Assembly (NCBI GenBank): GCA_023140215.1
Contig: JAGLMC010000007.1
Location: forward strand, 1 to 54,795
Length of the DNA: 54,795 nucleotides
From: Alphaproteobacteria bacterium
GTDB lineage: Bacteria > Pseudomonadota > Alphaproteobacteria > Micavibrionales > Micavibrionaceae
Direction: 5' to 3'
Shown: piece by piece, positions 36,653 through 46,174 of the stretch
How the letters are laid out: every line of letters starts with the position of its first letter
How positions within the stretch are numbered: the stretch's first letter is position 1
Position numbers and translations under genes: made by a program
Notes under the pieces: model-generated
Database searches by the model: none
What the model was told of the DNA's origin: nothing
The model's input: the letters and a program-made list of their open reading frames with translations, nothing else

Positions 36653-39517
36653 TTAGTGAGCGTTAGCCCAATTTTGAGCATTGCCTGTTTCGGCATTTAG
36701 AGGGACACTGATATTCACTCCCATAATCTTGAATGCGTTCTCCATGATATTTTTGACGAGAACCGCTGTTTTATCCAGCTCTTGTTTTGGCACTTCAAAG
36801 ATTAATTCATCATGAACTTGTAGAAGCATTTTAGCGTTTAGGTTAGCTTTTGTTAGTGCGCATGGAATTTTCCCCATGGCAATTTTCATGATATCGGCAG
36901 CAGTTCCCTGAAGAGGGGCATTGATTGCTGCTCGTTCTGCTCCTTGTTTAATCATCGGTATTTGGGCATTTATATTTGGTGTGAAGCATTTACGTCCATA
37001 AAGCGTTTTAACAAATCCGTATTTTCGAGCTTCATCTTTGCACTCTTCCATGTAATCTTGAATTTCACTGAAGGTAGAAAGGTATTGTTTTATAAAATTG
37101 TTGGCAGTTTTAGGATCACATCTTAATTGCTTGGCTAGTCCCCATCCTGAAATACCATAGATAATACCAAAATTTACTGCTTTTGCTTGTCTGCGAAGCT
37201 CAGGTGTTATTTCATTTAATGGTGTGTTAAACACTTTTGAGGCGGTTAGGCTATGAATGTCTACACCATCATTAAAGGCGTTTTTTAGTGCTTTAACATT
37301 TGCTATTTCCGCACATAGTCGTAGCTCAACTTGTGAATAATCTACTGATAATAAGGTGTATCCGTCTTTTGCAATAAACGCTTCGCGTATGCGGCGACCA
37401 TCTTCTGTTCGTATTGGGATGTTTTGTAAGTTAGGGTCAGAGGAGGATAGGCGTCCTGTGCTTGTTCCGCTCATGTGATACGAGGTATGAACGCGCCCTG
37501 TTTCAGGGTTGATTTGTTCTTGCAGTGCATCTGTATATGTTGATTTGAGTTTGGACAGGCTACGCCAATCGAGGATTTTTGTAACAATTTCGTGACCGTC
37601 CATTGCTAGTTTTTCAAGAGTTTTAACGTCTGTAGACCATTGTCCGGTTTTTGTTTTTTTGCCTCCTTTTAGCTCCATCTTATCAAATAGAATTTCTCCG
37701 ATTTGTTTGGGAGAACCTACATTAAAGGGAGTTTCAGCGAGGGCTTGTATCTCATTTTCAAGATCGGCAATTCTTTTACCAAAATCTGCACTCATATTTT
37801 TAAGAATGATTGGATCAACCTTAATACCGTTTAGCTCCATTTGCGCAATGATTGGAATAAGAGGCCGTTCTATATTTTCATAAACGCTTAACATTTTTTC
37901 CAGTGCTAGTCGTGGCTTTAAAGTTTTGTATAGCCGTAGTGTTATTTCCGCATCTTCAGCGGCATAATCAAGAGCTTTATCAATAGCAACTTTATCGAAA
38001 GTAACTTGTTTTGCGCCTTTACCTGCAACTTGTTCATATTTAATCGGTTTGTGGTTTAAATGCATTATCGAGAGATTATCCATTGAATGTGAATGGCTGG
38101 AACCATCAAGCACGTAGGAAATCAGCATTGTATCGTCACAAGGTGTTATGTGTATGTCGGCCTTTGCAAAAAATTGCCAATCATATTTCATGTTATGTGC
38201 GATTTTTATTATGCTGGCATCTTCGAGTATGGGTTTAAGTAAAGCTAGAACTGTGTCTGTAGTTAGTTGATGGATGTTATGGCTCTTGTCGCTGGTGGTG
38301 CTTTCTTGTTTTGGTTTATCCATTTCAAATAAATCAGAACAGTAAGTATCCTCGTTATTGGTGCAGTTATGCTCAAGTGGAATATATGCCGCTTTACCGA
38401 TTTTACTTGTGAGTGATATGCCAACCAGCGTTGCTTTTGCCGGTGTAAGTCCTGTGGTTTCAGTATCAATAACAAGCAGGCCTTCTGTGTAAGCTTCATC
38501 AATCCAGCTTTTAAGAGTTTTTTCATCATTGATTAGCGTGTATTGATTATCTTTGGTTGATGGCCAGTTATTATTGTTATTTTGAGGTGCTTTAGATGAA
38601 AGATGTTTTTCATTATTGTTTTGGATGATGTTTTTATCCAGTCGTTTTATAATAGATTTAAAGCCATGTTTTTGCAGGAAGCTAATGAGTTCCGGCCTGT
38701 CAGGATTATGAGCTTTTAGATATTTAAGAGCAATTGGCACAGGAGTATAATCATCGAGTTTAACAAGTTTTTCAGATATTAGTGCCATTTCAGCATGTTC
38801 AATTAGCGCTTCGCGTCGTTTAGGTTGTTTTATTTCTTTTGCACGATTCAGGAGTTCTTTAAGGCTGCCATATTCATTGATTAATTGTGCGGCGGTTTTA
38901 ATTCCAATGCCCGGCACTCCCGGAATATTGTCTGTGCTGTCGCCGGCGAGAGCTTGTACATCAACAACGCGATTTGGTTTTACACCAAATTTTTCCATTA
39001 CCTCATTTGATCCGATCCATTTTTGTTTCATAGGATCGAGCATGCGTACATTTTCACTAACTAATTGCATCAGGTCTTTATCAGAGGAGACAATTACTAC
39101 TTTTTTATCTTGTTCTGTAGCCAGACGCGTGTAAGCGGCAATTAAATCATCAGCTTCGTAGCCTTCAAGCTCAATGGCTGGAATATCAAATGCTTTGGTG
39201 GCTTCTCTTATTAATGGAAATTGTGGCTTTAGGTCTTCAGGTGTTTCATCACGGTTAGCTTTATATTCAGGATATATATCATTGCGGAAATTTTTGCGTT
39301 TTGCATCAAAAATAACAGCCATATATGGAGCATGATAATCACGCAGCATCTTTAGTAACATATTAGTATAGCCAAAAACCGCACCTACCGGAACTCCATC
39401 AGGATTGCTCATAGGTGTTTGATGGCTGTAAGCCATGGCATAATATGCTCGGAAAATAAATCCCGAACCATCAATGAGGAATAGTTCATTATTTTGTGTT
39501 TCTGGATTTATTGAGAT
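36653..39517 (-). CDS. polA: DNA polymerase I (start codon unclear)
   Basis: Gap-filling and Okazaki-fragment polymerase with all three domains: the 5' nuclease (about 1-300), an intact DEDD proofreading exonuclease (DTETTGL, HNMKYDW, YAAEDAEI) and the polymerase (motif A DYSQVELR, motif B RRQAKAVNFGIIYG, motif C VHDELIFE). The first ATG, at 39434-39436, would remove the conserved LFLIDGSGFIFRAYYA start of the nuclease, including a metal-site aspartate. The frame is open upstream, but back to its first stop it contains no ATG, GTG, TTG or CTG. I place the start at an ATC at 39515-39517, 7 bases after AAGAAGG, giving 954 codons. The identity is certain; the 5' end is a proposal. Confidence 0.9.
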   Translation of the reverse strand: MSINPETQNNELFLIDGSGFIFRAYYAMAYSHQTPMSNPDGVPVGAVFGYTNMLLKMLRDYHAPYMAVIFDAKRKNFRNDIYPEYKANRDETPEDLKPQFPLIREATKAFDIPAIELEGYEADDLIAAYTRLATEQDKKVVIVSSDKDLMQLVSENVRMLDPMKQKWIGSNEVMEKFGVKPNRVVDVQALAGDSTDNIPGVPGIGIKTAAQLINEYGSLKELLNRAKEIKQPKRREALIEHAEMALISEKLVKLDDYTPVPIALKYLKAHNPDRPELISFLQKHGFKSIIKRLDKNIIQNNNEKHLSSKAPQNNNNNWPSTKDNQYTLINDEKTLKSWIDEAYTEGLLVIDTETTGLTPAKATLVGISLTSKIGKAAYIPLEHNCTNNEDTYCSDLFEMDKPKQESTTSDKSHNIHQLTTDTVLALLKPILEDASIIKIAHNMKYDWQFFAKADIHITPCDDTMLISYVLDGSSHSHSMDNLSIMHLNHKPIKYEQVAGKGAKQVTFDKVAIDKALDYAAEDAEITLRLYKTLKPRLALEKMLSVYENIERPLIPIIAQMELNGIKVDPIILKNMSADFGKRIADLENEIQALAETPFNVGSPKQIGEILFDKMELKGGKKTKTGQWSTDVKTLEKLAMDGHEIVTKILDWRSLSKLKSTYTDALQEQINPETGRVHTSYHMSGTSTGRLSSSDPNLQNIPIRTEDGRRIREAFIAKDGYTLLSVDYSQVELRLCAEIANVKALKNAFNDGVDIHSLTASKVFNTPLNEITPELRRQAKAVNFGIIYGISGWGLAKQLRCDPKTANNFIKQYLSTFSEIQDYMEECKDEARKYGFVKTLYGRKCFTPNINAQIPMIKQGAERAAINAPLQGTAADIMKIAMGKIPCALTKANLNAKMLLQVHDELIFEVPKQELDKTAVLVKNIMENAFKIMGVNISVPLNAETGNAQNWANAH

Positions 39518-39636
39518 TGTAAGACCTTCTTTCTTTCGATCAGATAAAATTTTACGACGAAAAGTAATTGAATATGCTATCTCATAAATACAATTAATAT
39601 ATGGCTCTGATTATAATACAATATGTATGTGTATTT

Positions 39637-40635
39637 TTAAGAGTTTTTTGTAATATTTTTTGTTTTATGAAGTGAATAAAATATCCCTACGCTCAACAAT
39701 CCAAGCGTTACCCCTAGAGAAATTTCTGCTGGAACTTTTTCAATTGGCGTAAGTAACGGAATGAAAACTTTTGCTCCAATAAAAATCAATACAAAAGCAA
39801 GAGAATATTTTAGATAAGTAAAACGCGCAATCATCGCAGAAAGAGCAAAATACAAAGCTCGAAGCCCTAAAATAGCAAAAATATTACTTGTATAAACAAC
39901 ATAAGTGTCAGTTGTAATTGCAAAGATTGCTGGAACAGAATCAACAGCAAAAATCAAATCAACAAACTCAATTGTAATTAATGTTAAAAATAGTGGTGTC
40001 ATGTAAAGCACTGATTTTCCTGAGGGTTTATTTTCAGAAATCCAAACAAAAAACTTATGATCGTGTAAATTTTCAGTAATTTTGAAATGATTACGCAGAT
40101 ATTTCAAAATAGGATTATTTTCAACAGTGGCATTGTGATTACTGTCACCGTTCATAAACAGTAATTTAATACCTGTAAAAATTAAGAATGCAGCAAAGAC
40201 ATAAAGTATCCATTCAAATTCATGAACCAGTGCCGCACCAAGCCCGATCATAATACCACGCAGAACAATTACGCCAAGAATGCCCCAAAACAAAACACGG
40301 TGCTGGTATTTTCGCGGTATGTGCAGCGCTGAAAATATAATGGCCATAACAAAAATATTATCCATCGATAAAGATTTTTCGATAACATAGCCGGTGTAAT
40401 ATTCAAGGGCGCTTTGCTGTCCTAGCTCTGCCCAAACCCAAAGACCAAATAGTAGACTGATAAAAATATATCCGACAGAAAGCAATAGGCTTTTACGGAC
40501 ACTAATATCTTCATTTTTGCCATTAATAAAGCCAAGATCTGCAATAAGCATAATAGCTACAAGCATGAAAAAAACTATCCACATCCAAGCCGGTTTATCT
40601 AAAAATGTCAAAAAAAGAAAAGAGTTCAAAAGCAA
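39637..40635 (-). CDS. TerC/Alx-family integral membrane transporter
   Basis: The 332 residues hold about nine membrane helices and the two family hallmarks, SLSMDNIFV and DLIFAVDSVPA, with the acidic residues expected to bind metal. Length and the NGKNEDISVRKSL loop match the Alx branch, linked in E. coli to manganese export and alkaline response. The frame opens with TTG at 40633-40635, preceded by GGAAATA; a shorter form would begin at an ATG near 40584. No yybP-ykoY-type riboswitch was recognised in the leader. Confidence 0.9.
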   Translation of the reverse strand: MLLNSFLFLTFLDKPAWMWIVFFMLVAIMLIADLGFINGKNEDISVRKSLLLSVGYIFISLLFGLWVWAELGQQSALEYYTGYVIEKSLSMDNIFVMAIIFSALHIPRKYQHRVLFWGILGVIVLRGIMIGLGAALVHEFEWILYVFAAFLIFTGIKLLFMNGDSNHNATVENNPILKYLRNHFKITENLHDHKFFVWISENKPSGKSVLYMTPLFLTLITIEFVDLIFAVDSVPAIFAITTDTYVVYTSNIFAILGLRALYFALSAMIARFTYLKYSLAFVLIFIGAKVFIPLLTPIEKVPAEISLGVTLGLLSVGIFYSLHKTKNITKNS

Positions 40636-40918
40636 TATTTCCAGTTTGTTTTTTTAAGTATTTTTTTAGAGTGTTATTTATAGACTTCACGTAAATTTTA
40701 CTATGCTTAACATTTTGCACTAAGTACAAAAATATATTGTTACATATACATTGTTAAATTGTAATCATTAACATGCCAGACATTTTTTATATTGGTTATC
40801 TACAAGTATTTTAAAAAATACGGTAAAATTTGATTTTTTGATTTTATATTAGTTCTAATTAAGAATCCATAATGTTATATTGCTCGTTTGATTTACAGTT
40901 TTGATTTATAGGATAATT
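40636..40918. other. Divergent intergenic region between TerC-family and aminotransferase genes
   Basis: About 280 very AT-rich bases hold no credible gene. They must carry both divergent promoters. Positions 40715-40735 (TTGCACTAAGTACAAAAATA) distantly resemble part of the dispersed 40-base repeat, but the match is too weak to call. Confidence 0.4.
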
Positions 40919-42199
40919 ATGAAACCAATTTATTTAAAACATGTTGAAGCGTCACAAACATTATTAATTAATGAACAATCTCGATTGATGCAAAGTGAGG
41001 GACGCAAAATATATAAATTTGGTTTTGGACAATCACCTTTTCCACCTCCCGATCATGTTGTCGAAGCGCTGCAACAACAAGCAAAGCATAATTATTATAG
41101 TCCGGTGCAGGGAGATCCTGAATTGTGTGAAAAAATAGCGCAATTTCATAGCCAGATGCAAAAACTGGATATTCAGGCAAAAGATGTATTGGTTGCCACC
41201 GGCTCAAAGATTTTAATTTTTAATATAATGGCTTCTTTTACAAAGGCTAGTATTCTTATTCCTGCGCCTGCATGGGTGTCGTACGAACCACAAGCTAAGT
41301 TATTAGGACATGAGATAGTGCGTATTTTGTCTAATTATAAGAGTCACTGGCGTATTACTCCTGAAATGTTGGAACAGGCATTGGCTTCACGTCAGGATAA
41401 AGATGCACAATCTATTTTGATTCTTACTTATCCGGGAAATCCTGATGGGTTGAACTACCGTGTAGAGGAACTTCAAGCATTGGCTGAGGTTGCGCGTCGT
41501 GAGAATATATTGGTAATTTCAGATGAAATTTATGGTTTTATCAATCATACGGGAGGGCATCGTTCAATAGCAGAATTTTATCCTGAAGGTACTGTTATTA
41601 CAAGCGCCATGTCTAAATGGTGTGGGGCAGGGGGATGGCGCATTGGAGTGGCGATTCTTCCAAAAACTGCGGTAGAGCTTCGTGAGACCTTATTGGGTAT
41701 CGCGTCAGAAACTTATGCTTGTGCTTCTACACCATTACAAATGGCTGCAATTGAGGCTTATAATCTGGATGAACGAATTAAAACTTATTTGCATAATCAG
41801 CGCCGTATATTATCTCTAATTGGTAATGCTTCACATCAAAGGTTGGTAAAAGCCGGATTGCACGTTCATGCACCAGAAGGAGGCTTTTATCTATTTGTAG
41901 ATTTCATGCCACATAAAGAAAAACTTGCAGCAAGAGGGATACATAATTCTGAAGCACTTTGCACAGAAATATTGGCTCGTACAGGCGTTGCGTTGATTCC
42001 TTCTGTAGCTTTTGGAATGCCGTCAGATCATCTTTCCGCCCGTTTAGCTTATGTGGACTTTGATGGTAATGCTGCACTGGTTGCAGCAGCGCAGCAAGAA
42101 GGGAAACTGGATGAAACCTTTTTGCAGAATAATGCTAAACACACAATGGCCGGTATTGATGCGCTTGCTAATTTTGTTACTTATAATAATTTAGATTAA
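40919..42199 (+). CDS. PLP-dependent class I/II aminotransferase
   Basis: Fold-type I aminotransferase of 426 residues from the ATG at 40919, preceded by AGGATAATT. Signatures are the PLP-contacting N174 in YPGNPDG, D202 and Y205 in SDEIYG, the Schiff-base lysine K233 in AMSKWCGAGGWRIG, and a substrate-carboxylate arginine near the C-terminus. The family covers aspartate, aromatic and alanine aminotransferases; I cannot fix the substrate. It is a single plus-strand gene converging on a RimJ-like gene. Confidence 0.88.
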   Translation: MKPIYLKHVEASQTLLINEQSRLMQSEGRKIYKFGFGQSPFPPPDHVVEALQQQAKHNYYSPVQGDPELCEKIAQFHSQMQKLDIQAKDVLVATGSKILIFNIMASFTKASILIPAPAWVSYEPQAKLLGHEIVRILSNYKSHWRITPEMLEQALASRQDKDAQSILILTYPGNPDGLNYRVEELQALAEVARRENILVISDEIYGFINHTGGHRSIAEFYPEGTVITSAMSKWCGAGGWRIGVAILPKTAVELRETLLGIASETYACASTPLQMAAIEAYNLDERIKTYLHNQRRILSLIGNASHQRLVKAGLHVHAPEGGFYLFVDFMPHKEKLAARGIHNSEALCTEILARTGVALIPSVAFGMPSDHLSARLAYVDFDGNAALVAAAQQEGKLDETFLQNNAKHTMAGIDALANFVTYNNLD

Positions 42200-42258
42200 A
42201 AATATCCAATTTTTAATCCAAGTCCTCAAACGTCGGACATGCTTCGGGCTTACGCCTG

Positions 42259-42274
42259 CCGTGCAGTTGCACGG
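42259..42274. other. GC-rich hairpin after the aminotransferase gene
   Basis: CCGTGC and GCACGG (6 bp) enclose AGTT, in a 50-base GC-rich patch that contrasts with the AT-rich surroundings. A short T stretch follows on the plus strand (TACAATTTTG), so it may be a weak terminator for the aminotransferase. Confidence 0.4.
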
Positions 42275-42278
42275 TACA

Positions 42279-42315
42279 ATTTTGAATAAGAATCTATATG
42301 ATTCCTATTCAAAAT
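42279..42315. other. Long hairpin overlapping the RimJ-like stop codon
   Basis: The left arm 42279-42294 pairs with 42300-42315 over 15 of 16 positions, leaving a 5-base loop TATAT. The right arm includes the last codons and stop of the acetyltransferase gene. Lying between convergent genes, it probably defines the mRNA 3' ends of both. The A- and T-rich bases of a bidirectional terminator are inside the stem. Confidence 0.5.
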
Positions 42316-42916
42316 CACAATAATTGTTTATGTTCTTCCAATCTTCAATTGTTAGGCCAAAGAGAAAATGATCTTGCCATTTGCCATCAATTTTCAGGTA
42401 CTTTTTAGCCATTCCTTCTTTAGTAAAATTAGCTCGAAGTAATAAATTTTTGCTGCGGGAATTATTTAATAAACAACTTACATTAATGCGGTGAAGATGC
42501 AAATTCTCAAAGCAATATTGAATACTCAGATTCAGCGCTTCACTCATATAGCCCTGTCCTTGCAATTCTTCAGTAATCCAATATCCCAAAGAGGCATAAT
42601 GTGATGCACCGCGCTCAACATTATTTATATTCATTCCGCCAACAAGAGAGCCATCATGTGTAAAAATTAAGAATGCATAGCCACGGTCTTCTATCCAATT
42701 CTTGATTTGACGCTTTAAGCGACGTTTAAAGAAAGTTTCACTTAAACAGTCTTTAGGCCATGTCGGTTCAAAAGGTTTGAGGAAAGAGCGATTGGCTTTT
42801 CTCACCGTTTTCCATGATTGGTAATTTTTAATATTTGGAGGTCGTATATATATACGGGAACTTTGAAGAGAAAATTCCGGTAGGCGAGCAGGGGATTTCT
42901 TTTTTAAATTTAACAT
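42305..42916 (-). CDS. RimJ/RimL-type GNAT acetyltransferase
   Basis: The 203 residues include the RimJ-like pattern: IYIRPPNIKNYQSW at the start, GSLVGGMNINNV, ASLGYWI, the acetyl-CoA loop ELQGQGYMSEAL, and NLHLHRINVSCLLNNSRSKNLLLRANF at the end, given here only as landmarks of a known block. RimJ acetylates the N-terminus of ribosomal protein S5; relatives act on other proteins or small molecules. It follows the M16 peptidase by 5 bases, the usual thrC-M16-GNAT order in alphaproteobacteria. Confidence 0.88.
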   Translation of the reverse strand: MLNLKKKSPARLPEFSLQSSRIYIRPPNIKNYQSWKTVRKANRSFLKPFEPTWPKDCLSETFFKRRLKRQIKNWIEDRGYAFLIFTHDGSLVGGMNINNVERGASHYASLGYWITEELQGQGYMSEALNLSIQYCFENLHLHRINVSCLLNNSRSKNLLLRANFTKEGMAKKYLKIDGKWQDHFLFGLTIEDWKNINNYCDFE

Positions 42917-42921
42917 AGTTT

Positions 42922-44184
42922 TTATGCTGCTAGACGCTGTGTAATGCTTTCATATTCTTCAAGTTTATTTAAAGAGCCAAGAGCTGCTAAAGTGGGAGTT
43001 GTAGCAAAGATTTTTTGTGCTATTTGGCTTACAACATGTTCGTTTATTGCATCAATTTTTGTAATTAATTCATCCAGATTAATTGTTTTTCCATGAAAAA
43101 GCATGTGTTTAGCCTGTTGGTCAGCGCGAGCCATCATGGATTCTCTGCCCATTAACATACCGGTTTTTAGTTGTATGCGGGCACGTTTTAATTCTTTTTC
43201 TGTTATTGTGCTTGAAAGTTTTTGCACTTCATCGCAAACAACAGGAATAATTTCATCCAGCTTTTCCGGAGATGTTCCGGCATAAATGCCAAACTGTCCA
43301 TTATCAATGCTAGCTGAATGAAAAGAAAAAATTGAATAAACCAGTCCGCGCTTTTCTCGAATTTCCTGAAAAAGTCGGGAAGACATACCTCCACCAAATA
43401 GGATTGAAAGAGCTTGCGCTTCATAGTAATTACTATCCAGACGGCTCAATCCTTGAAATCCTAAAATGAAATGGCTTTGTTCCAAAGATTTTTCTGTCCG
43501 GTATTCACCGCCATGATAATAAGCTTGTTTTTGTTGGTGATTTTTATCGGAAGGAAAATCGTTAAAGAATGTAGAAACTAAATCTACAAATTCATCATGG
43601 TTTAAATTTCCTGCTGCTGAGATTACAGTGCGTGAGGGTGTATAAAATTGTGTAATATGGTTTTGAAGAGTTTCTTTGCTCATTCTTGAAACAATTTCAT
43701 TTGTGCCTAAAATAGGAGCACCTAGTGCTTGTTCAGGATAGGCTGTCTCATAGTAATTATCAAAAATAAGATCGTCGGGAGTATCGTGACACATTCCGAT
43801 TTCCTGTAAAATTACTTGTCGTTCCCGTTCAATTTCATCTTTGGGTAATGTTGAGTGTTGATACATATCGGATAATACATTAAGTGCCAAACTCATATCA
43901 TCTTTCAGCAAATGTATGTGATAGCTTGTTACCTCTCTGCTTGTATAGGCATTCATATGCCCTCCGACATTTTCAATTACCTCGGCAAGTTCCAGTGCAT
44001 TGCGGTTTTTAGTTCCCTTGAAAAGCATATGTTCAACCATATGCGCTACGCCGTTATGTGCTGCTTGTTCATTACGAGAGCCAACGCCTGCCCATATACC
44101 AAGTGCAACAGAATGCACGCTAGGTACAGTGTCAGTAATAATGCGAAGACCATTTGAAAGGGTCGTAGTTTGTATTTCTGCCAT
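42922..44184 (-). CDS. M16-family zinc peptidase (processing-peptidase-like)
   Basis: A 420-residue inverzincin with the HxxEH zinc site at H48-E51-H52 (AHMVEHMLFKGT), NAYTSREVTSYH after it, and a C-terminal half carrying the R/Y-type substrate region (FGGGMSSRLFQEIREKRGLVYS). It is related to mitochondrial processing peptidase beta. Its bacterial substrate is unknown. No signal peptide is seen. It lies 14 bases after thrC. Confidence 0.94.
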   Translation of the reverse strand: MAEIQTTTLSNGLRIITDTVPSVHSVALGIWAGVGSRNEQAAHNGVAHMVEHMLFKGTKNRNALELAEVIENVGGHMNAYTSREVTSYHIHLLKDDMSLALNVLSDMYQHSTLPKDEIERERQVILQEIGMCHDTPDDLIFDNYYETAYPEQALGAPILGTNEIVSRMSKETLQNHITQFYTPSRTVISAAGNLNHDEFVDLVSTFFNDFPSDKNHQQKQAYYHGGEYRTEKSLEQSHFILGFQGLSRLDSNYYEAQALSILFGGGMSSRLFQEIREKRGLVYSIFSFHSASIDNGQFGIYAGTSPEKLDEIIPVVCDEVQKLSSTITEKELKRARIQLKTGMLMGRESMMARADQQAKHMLFHGKTINLDELITKIDAINEHVVSQIAQKIFATTPTLAALGSLNKLEEYESITQRLAA

Positions 44185-44198
44185 AATTATTTTGTGCT

Positions 44199-45596
44199 TT
44201 ATTTTGTAATTCTTGAGTGTTCCCGTATAAATTCCTGTACAATCTGTAGATTATTTGGTTGTTTGGTAAGGTATTCTTTTTTATCAAATAAATCAGACAG
44301 GTGCGCTGGAAGTTCCGGATATGAACCGGTTGCTTTTTTTACTGCCTCTGGAAATTTTGCCGGATGAGCAGTTGCAAGTGTTACAACAGCATTTTCTTCA
44401 TTCTCCGAGATATTTAATGCTGCATACATGGCAACTGCTGTGTGTGGATCGAGTGTATATCCTGTCCCTTCATAAATATAACGAATTGTTTCCAGTGTTT
44501 GTTTTTCATCGCAGCGCATAGAGTGAAATTGTTTTCCGGCTTTTTTAATCAAATCAACGGACACACAATATGAACCTGTATCTTTGAAAACACGCATTAA
44601 ATTACTTAGAGCTTGTGCATCACGTTCTAGCAAATCAAATAGAAAGCGTTCAAAGTTACTTGAAATACCGATATCCATTGATGGGCTGATGGTTGGGATT
44701 ACTTCAGATATTTTCATTTCTCCGCTTTCAAAAAAGCGTGTGAGGATATCATTTTCATTTGTAGCAACAACGATCTTAATGGGAAGTCCCATTTTTCGAG
44801 CGCAATATGCTGCAAAAACATTTCCGAAATTTCCAGTTGGTATAACGTAGGTTACGCTCTTTTCCGGTGCGCCAAGTTCAATAGCACTCGTCACATAATA
44901 GACAATTTGTGCCATAATGCGCGCCCAGTTTATAGAATTTACTGCTGATAAATTCATGTCATCTCGGAACTTAACATCATTAAACATTGCCTTGACCATA
45001 TTTTGACAATCATCAAAAGTACCATCCAGAGCGATATTATGGACATTAGGAGCATTAATAGTTGTCATTTGTTTGCGTTGCACATCGGAAACGCGTCCTT
45101 CGGGATGCAGAATAAAAATATCCACTTGCTCGGAATGACGACACCCTTCAATCGCTGCTGATCCTGTGTCTCCGGATGTTGCGCCGATAATCGTAACGCG
45201 CTTTCCGTGCTTTTTAAGCACTGTATCAAACAGCCGTCCTAAAAGTTGTAGGGCAACATCTTTAAAGGCTATTGTTGGACCGTGGAATTGTTCAAGAATA
45301 TAAAGATTATCTTTAAGATGATGCAATGGAACAACTTTTTCATGACGAAATATATCCATGCTGTATGTTTCATTAACAATGTTATGAAACTCTTTTCGAT
45401 CAATCGAACCTTCAATAAAAGGAAACATCACCGTTTCTGCAATATCCTGATAGCTTTTACCGCGCAATTCTTTAATATTTAATGATGGCCAGCTTTCAGG
45501 AACATATAAACCACCATCCGGAGCAAGACCTCTCAGAAGAACATTTTCAAAATTTTGTGGCTGTCCACCGCCGCGAGTGGAAATATAATTAATCAT
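44199..45596 (-). CDS. thrC: Threonine synthase
   Basis: PLP-dependent conversion of O-phosphohomoserine to threonine. It has 465 residues, of the longer Gram-negative form (ISTRGG start, APDGGLYVPESWP). The Schiff-base lysine is K112 in FHGPTIAFKDVALQLLG, and the PLP-phosphate loop is GATSGDTGSAA. Its start overlaps the pdxT stop by 4 bases, coupling it to the pyridoxal phosphate synthase genes. Confidence 0.96.
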   Translation of the reverse strand: MINYISTRGGGQPQNFENVLLRGLAPDGGLYVPESWPSLNIKELRGKSYQDIAETVMFPFIEGSIDRKEFHNIVNETYSMDIFRHEKVVPLHHLKDNLYILEQFHGPTIAFKDVALQLLGRLFDTVLKKHGKRVTIIGATSGDTGSAAIEGCRHSEQVDIFILHPEGRVSDVQRKQMTTINAPNVHNIALDGTFDDCQNMVKAMFNDVKFRDDMNLSAVNSINWARIMAQIVYYVTSAIELGAPEKSVTYVIPTGNFGNVFAAYCARKMGLPIKIVVATNENDILTRFFESGEMKISEVIPTISPSMDIGISSNFERFLFDLLERDAQALSNLMRVFKDTGSYCVSVDLIKKAGKQFHSMRCDEKQTLETIRYIYEGTGYTLDPHTAVAMYAALNISENEENAVVTLATAHPAKFPEAVKKATGSYPELPAHLSDLFDKKEYLTKQPNNLQIVQEFIREHSRITK

Positions 45597-46165
45597 GATA
45601 TTTTAAAATTTTTGACCTTGTTAATAAAATGCTGATGCATTGGTGATGGAGTATTAAATGTTAGTTCAGGATGGAAAGTTGTAGCCATATATTGACCTTG
45701 TTCTACCCAGACCGGATTTCCTTTATGCTCTGCTACTATACTTACATTATTTGTATTAGTAATAATTGGAGCGCGGATAAAAGATACATCATATCCTTTG
45801 ATGGTTGCAATATGGCTTTCAAGCTGACGGCCATAAGCATTGCGCTCTATAGTTACGGGGAGGAGTCCGAATGATTTTTGAGTAGGATTTAGAACCTCTT
45901 TAGCCATTAGAATAGCTCCGGCACAAATTCCCCAAACCGGTTTTTTTTTGAATTGTTCAGCCAATATATCCCAAAGATCAAATCTATCAATGAGTTTTAG
46001 CATTGTTGTACTTTCTCCGCCGGGAAGAATGAAAGCATCTATTTTTTTAAAATCGGAAAGAGTTTTAACAGCGCAAAATCCTGCGCCGGCAGCTTCAATA
46101 TGAGCTTTATGTGGCTGCACTGCGCCCTGAAGAGCAAGAACGCCAATATGTAGTTTATTGTTCAT
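45593..46165 (-). CDS. pdxT: Pyridoxal 5'-phosphate synthase glutaminase subunit
   Basis: Class I glutaminase supplying ammonia to PdxS. It has 190 residues with a complete triad: C81 in WGICAGAI, and H165 and E167 in TFHPELT. VLALQGAVQPH and LPGGEST are family signatures. It is separated from pdxS by a 119-residue unknown gene and overlaps thrC by 4 bases. Confidence 0.95.
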   Translation of the reverse strand: MNNKLHIGVLALQGAVQPHKAHIEAAGAGFCAVKTLSDFKKIDAFILPGGESTTMLKLIDRFDLWDILAEQFKKKPVWGICAGAILMAKEVLNPTQKSFGLLPVTIERNAYGRQLESHIATIKGYDVSFIRAPIITNTNNVSIVAEHKGNPVWVEQGQYMATTFHPELTFNTPSPMHQHFINKVKNFKIS

Positions 46166-46174
46166 ATTTGTTTT

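Noticed and set aside
40636-40900. Possible yybP-ykoY manganese riboswitch upstream of the TerC/Alx-family gene
   Set aside because: No conserved riboswitch segments or long paired stems were visible in the leader.
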